Positions 58,794 through 64,000 of a DNA stretch of 64,000 nt are shown piece after piece. The notes under the pieces were generated by a model. It was not told where the DNA came from, did not search any database, and saw only the letters and a list, made by a program, of their open reading frames with translations. Position numbers and translations under genes: made by a program. How positions within the stretch are numbered: position 1 is the first letter of the stretch; the number at the start of each line of letters is the position of its first letter. This DNA comes from Streptomyces sp. Edi4 (GTDB taxonomy: Bacteria > Actinomycetota > Actinomycetes > Streptomycetales > Streptomycetaceae): NCBI RefSeq assembly GCF_040253615.1, contig NZ_JBEJGY010000004.1, forward strand, positions 3,472,001 to 3,536,000, given 5' to 3'.

Positions 58794-59240
58794 TCAGGCC
58801 GAGCGGGTCAGGATCCTCAGCACTTCGAGCGAGCGCGGCGGCGCGTCGGGGTCCTCGCCGTCGCTCTCCGCGAGCCGTACGTGCGCCTCGCGCGCCGCCC
58901 GCACGGCCTCCGGCCATGCCTCGTGGGCGAGGTAGGCGGAGACCGGGGCGTCCGCGCCGACCTGGTGCATGATCCGCAGGACCCGCAGCACGGCGGCGTC
59001 CACCAGAGCCGCCTCACCGGAGTCGCGGAAGATCGTGCCGACGTATTTCTCCGCCGACCAGTTGTCCAGCCAGGTGTCCTCGACGAGCCGGTACACGGCG
59101 TCGGTGACGTCCCCGAACCCTTCGCGCCCGGCCAGCCAGGTCTCCTCGTGGAAGACGGGGTCGGAGAGCATGTGCAGCGCGGACCGTACGTGAGTACGCC
59201 AGCGCCACCACGGCATGTCATTCAACGGCATGCCGCCCAT
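58794..59240 (-). CDS. SCO4402-like conserved protein
   Basis: About 148 residues from ATG 59240 or 59231; neither has a good ribosome site. The sequence MPWWRWRTHVRSALHMLSD, then DAVYRLVEDTWLDNWSAEKYVG matches what I recall as the SCO4402 family, conserved in Streptomyces without known function. It is highly conserved, helical and has no enzyme motif. It lies just upstream of purU on the same strand, with about 60 bases between. Confidence 0.75.
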   Translation of the reverse strand: MGGMPLNDMPWWRWRTHVRSALHMLSDPVFHEETWLAGREGFGDVTDAVYRLVEDTWLDNWSAEKYVGTIFRDSGEAALVDAAVLRVLRIMHQVGADAPVSAYLAHEAWPEAVRAAREAHVRLAESDGEDPDAPPRSLEVLRILTRSA

Positions 59241-59413
59241 GGTGGAGGAGCGACGGCCGCGACGGGAAGAGCCTGCTGAACCTTGCTGCACGTTTTCGAT
59301 CGTACGTTCCCCCCGACGTCCGCTCGATCGGCCCCCGCAATTCACCCGTTCCTCACCCTGCGTTGAGGCATGCTCACAACTGCGTTACCCCTGGCCCGGA
59401 AGGGTGCGGGCCC

Positions 59414-60793
59414 ATGACCGGTTACGGATGGCGGCGCCGTGGGGGTCCGGACCGGCCCCGCCGCTCGATCAGCTCGTCGGCCCGGCCGGGCCCGGCGCGT
59501 TCGTCCGGCACGACGGCCACCGTGTTCGCCACGTGCTCGGCGGTGGGCGCCGCCCTGCTGGCCGGCTGCGGTGTGCTCCCTGGGGTCTCGGGGGGCTCCA
59601 GGGAGCCCATCACCGTCATGACCTGGGCCCCCGACGGCACCTCCGCCACCAATGCCCCCGGCATGCCCGCCATGGCCGAGGCGTTCGCGCGCTGGGTGAA
59701 CGCGGCCGGCGGCATCGACGGCCACCGGCTCACCGTGCTCACCTGCAACGAGCACAACACCGACAACGGCGCGTCCGACTGCGCGCGGCGCGCGGTGAAG
59801 GAGCACGCGGTCGCCGTCGTCGGCTCCTACAGTCAGTACGACAACGCCTTCATCCCCCCGCTCGAAGTCGCCGGCATCCCCTACCTCGGGGGATACGGCA
59901 TCTCCGACCGCGAGTTCACCAGCGCCCTCTCCTACCCCGTCAACGGCGGCCAGGCCGCACTCATCGCGGGCAGCGGGCAGCAGCTCGCCGCCGAGTGCGG
60001 GCAGGTCTCCCTGGTACGGCCCGACACCCTCGCCGGCGACGTCCTGCCCACACTGCTCAACGCCGGGCTGCTCGCCGCGCACCACGAGGCGGCCGTCGAC
60101 ATCCGCACCGCCGAGGACGCGGGCGACTACACCGCGGAGGCGCGCCGGGCGCTCGATCGGGCCGGGGCGGCGGACAGCGGCGCCGGACGCAAGGGGCCCG
60201 GGCAGAAGGCGGGCAGGGGCTGTGTGACGGCGGTGCTCGGCGACCGCACCGAGACGTTCTTCGACTCCTTCCGGCGGGTGGCGAGCGACGGGGAGAAGGT
60301 GCGGGTGGCGTCCGTCATCGGCTCGGTCGGCCAGCCGCTGCTCGACCGCACCGGCGGCAAGGACGGCCCCTTCGAGGGCGCGTACGTCACCGGCTGGTAC
60401 CCGGAGTCCGACGACCCGCGCTGGGAGCCGATGAAGAAGGTCATCAGGGAACACGCCTTCGGGGACGACGCGATCGACGCCGCCGACGCCGGGGTGCAGA
60501 CGACGTGGATCGCCTACACCGCTCTGAAGACGGTGGTGGAGTCCCTCCACAAGGACTCCGTGCGGGCCGTCGATCTGGTGCGCGCGCTCAACAAGGGCGT
60601 CACCGTGGACACCGGTGGCCTCACGCCCGTGCTGCGCTGGCGCTTCGAGGACATGCTCGCGGCGGCGGACTTCCCGCGCATCATCAACCGCCAGGTGACC
60701 TTCCAGGTGGTGCGCGAGGGGCGGCTGGTCGCCGTCAAGAAGGGCTTCACCGACGTGAGTTCGACCCTGGAGGCGTCCGCCGCCAACGGCTGA
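59414..60793 (+). CDS. Branched-chain amino acid-type substrate-binding lipoprotein
   Basis: 459 residues. A long basic N-terminus and hydrophobic segment end in the lipobox LLAGCG near residue 53. The periplasmic-binding-protein type I fold follows: ITVMTWAPDGTSATN, ARWVNAAGGIDGHRLTVLTCNEH, VAVVGSYSQYDNAFIPPLEVAGIP. No ABC permease or ATPase gene is adjacent, so it may be an orphan receptor or use components encoded elsewhere. Upstream control is unknown. Confidence 0.8.
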   Translation: MTGYGWRRRGGPDRPRRSISSSARPGPARSSGTTATVFATCSAVGAALLAGCGVLPGVSGGSREPITVMTWAPDGTSATNAPGMPAMAEAFARWVNAAGGIDGHRLTVLTCNEHNTDNGASDCARRAVKEHAVAVVGSYSQYDNAFIPPLEVAGIPYLGGYGISDREFTSALSYPVNGGQAALIAGSGQQLAAECGQVSLVRPDTLAGDVLPTLLNAGLLAAHHEAAVDIRTAEDAGDYTAEARRALDRAGAADSGAGRKGPGQKAGRGCVTAVLGDRTETFFDSFRRVASDGEKVRVASVIGSVGQPLLDRTGGKDGPFEGAYVTGWYPESDDPRWEPMKKVIREHAFGDDAIDAADAGVQTTWIAYTALKTVVESLHKDSVRAVDLVRALNKGVTVDTGGLTPVLRWRFEDMLAAADFPRIINRQVTFQVVREGRLVAVKKGFTDVSSTLEASAANG

Positions 60794-60807
60794 GCCGGGC
60801 GGGGCGG

Positions 60808-60850
60808 GTGGTCCGCGCGCCCGGGCGGTGGTCCGCGCGCCCGGGCGGTG
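60808..60850. repeat. 20-bp direct repeat
   Basis: GTGGTCCGCGCGCCCGGGCG occurs twice in immediate succession in the short gap between two convergent genes. It is a minor tandem duplication that may contribute to a terminator. Confidence 0.6.
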
Positions 60851-60859
60851 GGCGGCAGC

Positions 60860-62659
60860 CTAGAGCTGGGTGGCGCCGCGCTTGGTGAGGCCGTACTTGG
60901 TGGCGATCGCGTTCCAGAGCCCGGAGGCCTCCTGCTTGGACTTCGTCGCCTCGCCGCTCGCCTTGTCGCCCTCGCCCGCGTCCTTGGTGCGCTTGGCGTG
61001 GCCGTCCTTGCAGCCCTTGCCCTTGTCGGCGGCGACCGCGTCGGACCACGCCGCGTAGTGGTTGTCGGCGGCGGCCGACGACTGCCAGGCCTTGCTGAGC
61101 GCCGCCGCCAGCTTGTCGTGGTCGGGCAGCTTGTCCAGGGAGAGCGCGCCGAGCCGGGTCACCAGGTCGCCGCGCTGCTTGGCGGCGCCGCGCAGCGAGG
61201 AGGACGCCTGGTCGAGCTTGTCGCACTTGCGGATGTCGGCGACCGCGCCGATCACCGCGTCGCGGCTGCTGCCGCTGTCGGCGAGCACCTTGTCGAGAGC
61301 CTGGGCCTGCGCCTTGGCGGGGTCGGCGTCGTCCCCCTTGGCGCCGGTGGCGCCGTTGACGGGCGAGCTGACGCCCGCGGGCTGCTTGTCGTCCTTCGTG
61401 TCGCCGCCGCTCAGGAGGGCGCCCGCGCCGAGCCCGATGACGGCGCAGCCCACGACCACACCGGCGATCAGCCCGACCGGCACCTTGCGCCGGGGCGGAT
61501 CCGGCTCGTACGCGGAGTGCTGCCCGGCCGGGTCGTGCTGCGGCGGCTGCGCGCCGAACTGCGCCTGCGGCGACTGGTGGGGGCTCTGCTGCTGCCGGTT
61601 GAGGGGTACGGAGGGGCCGAAGCGGGGCAACTGGGCGCTTTCCGCGCCCTGTTGGGGCGAGCCGTCCGCCCGGAAGAGGCTGTCGAACTCGGCCGGGGGC
61701 TGCCGCTCGCCCGGCTCGCCCGGCCGTATCCCGTACGGGGCGTCCTGCGGGGCCGCCGGCACGGGCGCCATGACCTGGGTGGGGTCCGCGCCACGGCCGG
61801 GGCCCTGGGCGCCGGGGAAGTGGGCAGGGCCGCCGGAGTGCTCGGGCGGCAGCGCGCCCGCGCCGCCCTGGACGGGGGCGAGGTACTGCGTGGCCTCACT
61901 GCCCGGACCGCCCGGGGCGCCGATTCCGCTGCCCGCCACCGGCGCGATGAACTGCGTCGCCTCGAAGTCCCCGGAACCGCCCGGGACCGGCGCGATGTAC
62001 TGCGTGGCGTCACCTGAGCCGCCGTGACCGCCGTGGCCGCCGTGGCCGCCGTGACCACCCGGCACGGGCGCGATGAACTGCGTCGCCTCACCGCCGAAGG
62101 CCCCGGCGCCGCCCGGCGCGTGGGCGATGTACTGCGTCGCCTCGGAATCCCCGGGCCCGGCGCCGCCCGGCGCATGAGCGATGTACTGCGTCGCCTCGGA
62201 ATCCCCGGGCCCGGCTCCGCCCGGCGCATGAGCGATGTACTGCGTCGCCTCGGAATCCCCGGCCCCGGCTCCGCCCGGCGCATGAGCGATGTACTGCGTC
62301 GCCTCGGAATCCCCCGGCCCCGCCGGGACCGGCGCGAGGTACTGGGTGGCGTCACCCGAACCGCCGTGACCACCCGGCACCGGCGCGATGAACCGCGTCG
62401 CCTCCGCGTCGCGGCCACCGCTCTCGGGCGGCAGCGGCTGCCCGAAGGTGGCCGGCCCCCGAGGGGGCGCGGCGGGCGGCGGCGGCGAGGCCTGGCCCCG
62501 GGGGCCCCAGGGCTGCCCCCACGACTGGGCTCCGGTCGGCGCGGGCAGCGGCTCCCCGGCGCGGGGGACGCTCTGGTCGGCGGGCAGCACGACACCCTCG
62601 TGCACGGGCCGCACAGCCGGATGCTGCGGCTCGTCACCCTGTCGGCTCTGCTGCGTCAC
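60860..62659 (-). CDS. Membrane protein with repeated ATQ(Y/F)(I/L) motifs
   Basis: 599 residues from a GTG with AGGAGTTCCG upstream. The first ~345 residues are Pro/Gly-rich and disordered, with about ten EATQYIAHAPGG- or DATQYIAPVPGG-type units. One hydrophobic helix (VPVGLIAGVVVGCAVIGLG) lies near residue 395. The C-terminal ~180 residues are a helical extracytoplasmic domain with two cysteines (RKCDKLDQ, GKGCKDGH). Thr followed by Ile/Leu at +3 is a preferred FHA-domain ligand when phosphorylated. I infer a scaffold phosphorylated by a Ser/Thr kinase. No such kinase is adjacent. Confidence 0.75.
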   Translation of the reverse strand: MTQQSRQGDEPQHPAVRPVHEGVVLPADQSVPRAGEPLPAPTGAQSWGQPWGPRGQASPPPPAAPPRGPATFGQPLPPESGGRDAEATRFIAPVPGGHGGSGDATQYLAPVPAGPGDSEATQYIAHAPGGAGAGDSEATQYIAHAPGGAGPGDSEATQYIAHAPGGAGPGDSEATQYIAHAPGGAGAFGGEATQFIAPVPGGHGGHGGHGGHGGSGDATQYIAPVPGGSGDFEATQFIAPVAGSGIGAPGGPGSEATQYLAPVQGGAGALPPEHSGGPAHFPGAQGPGRGADPTQVMAPVPAAPQDAPYGIRPGEPGERQPPAEFDSLFRADGSPQQGAESAQLPRFGPSVPLNRQQQSPHQSPQAQFGAQPPQHDPAGQHSAYEPDPPRRKVPVGLIAGVVVGCAVIGLGAGALLSGGDTKDDKQPAGVSSPVNGATGAKGDDADPAKAQAQALDKVLADSGSSRDAVIGAVADIRKCDKLDQASSSLRGAAKQRGDLVTRLGALSLDKLPDHDKLAAALSKAWQSSAAADNHYAAWSDAVAADKGKGCKDGHAKRTKDAGEGDKASGEATKSKQEASGLWNAIATKYGLTKRGATQL

Positions 62660-62771
62660 CGGAACTCCTGTACGTGGACCTAGGAATCGTCGGTTCACGC
62701 TACCGGGTCCCCCCACGCCCTTGCCAAGCCCTCCCACAACCCCCTGCTCAGGTGCCCTTGACGTCACGCGC

Positions 62772-64000
62772 TCAGGCTGCCTGCACCTCCAGGCGCTCCC
62801 CGAACTCCCGCACCGCCGGTTCGTTGGCGTACGGCTCAAGCCGCTCCTGGAAGTCCTCCAGATAGTCGGCGCCCCGGTTGGAGCGCAGTGTGGACAGCAG
62901 GTCCACCGCCCGGGTGCCCGTCGCGCACGCCTGCTCGACCTCGCGCTGCTGCACCTGCGCGGTGGCCAGCAGGATGAGCCCGATGGCGCGGCGCCGCGCG
63001 CGCGTCTCGGGGTGGCCGGCCAGCGACTCCCGCGCACACCGGGCCGCCGCGTCCGCCTGCCCCAAGTCCCGGTGGCAGTGGGCGAGTTCGTCGGCGAGGT
63101 AGGCGTGGTCGAAGTGCGCGATCCAGGGCGGGTCGTCGCCCGAGTCCGGGTCCGCCGATTCCAGCGCGGTGAGCGCGCGGCCCGCCACGGCCTGGCAGGT
63201 GCGCGCGTCGCCGAGCAGGGCGTGCCCGCGTGCCTCGGCAGCGTAGAACATCGCCTCGGCGCGCGGTGTGACCCGGCCGCGCGCTCCTTCCTGTGCGGCG
63301 CGCGCCAGTTGGGCGATCTCGCGCGGATTGCCGAGCTGGGCGGCCAGGTGGCTCATGGAGGCCGCGAGCACATAGCCGCCGTAACCCCGGTCGTCGGCGG
63401 CCTGGGCGAGCCGCAGCGCCTGAATGTAGTAGCGCTGGGCGAGGCCCGGCTGGCCGGTGTCGATGGCCATGTACCCCGCGAGTTCGGTGAGCCGGGCCAC
63501 CGCGGCGAACAACTGCCGCCCCACGGACTCCCGGTAGGACCCGGCGAGCAGCCCCGACACGACGCTGTTGAGGTAGTGGACGACGACCGGCCGCACATGC
63601 CCCGACCCGAACCGGTGGTCCAGGTCGACGAGCGCGGACGTCATCGCCTTGACCGCCTCGACGTCGGCCCCGCCGACCCGCTGCCCCGCGCTGCGCGCGA
63701 CCTGGCTGTCGGTGCCGGTGATCAGCCAGTCGCGGCTCGGCTCGACGAGCGCCGAGGCCGCCACGGTGGAGCCGGACAGGAAGTCGCGGCGCCCCACGTC
63801 GCTGCGCCACAACTCGCAGACCTGCTCGATCGCGCCGAGCACGGTGGGCGAGAACTGGAGCCCCACCCCCGACGCGAGGTTCTTGCCGTTGGCCATCCCG
63901 ATCTCGTCGATCGTGACCGTACGGCCCAGTTTGCGGCCGAGCGCTTCCGCGATGATGCCGGGCGCCCTCCCCCTGGGCTGCTGTCCGCGCAACCACCGTG
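62772..64000 (-). CDS. NsdA-like regulator, N-terminus cut by window edge
   Basis: The last ~410 residues of a regulator whose start lies beyond the right edge. The first visible residues (RWLRGQQPRGRAPGIIAEALGRKLGR, split here) look like the end of a helix-turn-helix region. The rest is a long TPR-like helical domain (LVDLDHRFGSGHVRPVVVHYLN, AQRYYIQALRLAQAADDRGYGG broken here). The layout matches NsdA-type regulators, which repress sporulation and antibiotic production in Streptomyces. Whether it is nsdA itself cannot be decided from a partial protein. Confidence 0.75.
   Translation of the reverse strand, partial: RWLRGQQPRGRAPGIIAEALGRKLGRTVTIDEIGMANGKNLASGVGLQFSPTVLGAIEQVCELWRSDVGRRDFLSGSTVAASALVEPSRDWLITGTDSQVARSAGQRVGGADVEAVKAMTSALVDLDHRFGSGHVRPVVVHYLNSVVSGLLAGSYRESVGRQLFAAVARLTELAGYMAIDTGQPGLAQRYYIQALRLAQAADDRGYGGYVLAASMSHLAAQLGNPREIAQLARAAQEGARGRVTPRAEAMFYAAEARGHALLGDARTCQAVAGRALTALESADPDSGDDPPWIAHFDHAYLADELAHCHRDLGQADAAARCARESLAGHPETRARRRAIGLILLATAQVQQREVEQACATGTRAVDLLSTLRSNRGADYLEDFQERLEPYANEPAVREFGERLEVQAA

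Noticed and set aside
1..64000. tRNA, rRNA or riboswitch
   Set aside because: No cloverleaf, rRNA-like or known riboswitch core was recognised on reading; a covariance-model scan was not possible here.

Overview
The window is a stretch of a high-G+C actinomycete chromosome, almost certainly Streptomyces. The signs are very high G+C, frequent GTG/TTG starts, an AfsR/SARP regulator, DUF397 and DUF5753/XRE genes, an NsdA-like regulator at the right edge, an SCO4402-type protein and several RsbW-like ATPases. I found no rRNA, tRNA or CRISPR array. All family assignments come from reading the sequence; no database search was run.

Layout. 0-8.1 kb: an LLM oxidoreductase/SDR pair, a thioesterase with a broken second copy, a monooxygenase, a DUF397/XRE regulatory group and an amidohydrolase. 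8.3-12.1 kb: a large SARP regulator followed by two tiny genes whose products repeat the motif D(V/I)HAT. 12.3-12.9 kb: a possible toxin-antitoxin pair. 12.9-16.9 kb: FadD3-like ligase, Ltp2-like aldolase, DUF35 partner and crotonase. 17-24 kb: a secreted protein, a membrane protein, a PrmC-like methyltransferase, a frameshifted Ser/Thr kinase with a beta-propeller, a VOC protein and a TetR regulator. 24-26.8 kb: insertion-sequence debris around a DUF4157 protein. 26.8-29.4 kb: acyl-CoA dehydrogenase and thiolase. 29.5-32.6 kb: an XRE regulator and a tightly coupled operon of small genes ending in a methyltransferase. 33-53.5 kb: many CoA-dependent catabolic genes, interrupted by an array of ~149-bp repeats at 35.85-36.65 kb. 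53.6-64 kb: PI-PLC-like protein, EF-hand protein, STAS/sigma/anti-sigma group, PurU, SCO4402-like protein, a binding protein, a repeat-rich membrane protein and an NsdA-like regulator cut by the window edge.

The strongest unexplained signal is a palindrome with consensus CTGACGnnnCGTCAG. Thirteen copies lie upstream of the scattered catabolic genes (LLM/SDR, amidohydrolase, fadD3/aldolase, acyl-CoA dehydrogenases, thiolase, DoxX/DUF35, ADP-forming ligase, flavin reductase, SDR/cyclase, AMP-ligase). This makes at least ten transcription units one probable regulon. Its enzymes (FadD3-like ligase, Ltp2/DUF35 pair, adjacent acyl-CoA dehydrogenases, flavin reductase) resemble steroid or cyclic-isoprenoid catabolism. 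The only TetR gene in the window (23374-24021) is a candidate regulator, not a demonstrated one.

Other points of interest are the SARP/DxHAT peptide locus with an 11-bp direct repeat, the XRE-linked operon joined by ATGA overlaps, the DUF4157 protein with an ADP-ribosyltransferase-like C-terminus, a 40-residue coupled leader gene, and a protein with repeated ATQ(Y/F)(I/L) motifs.
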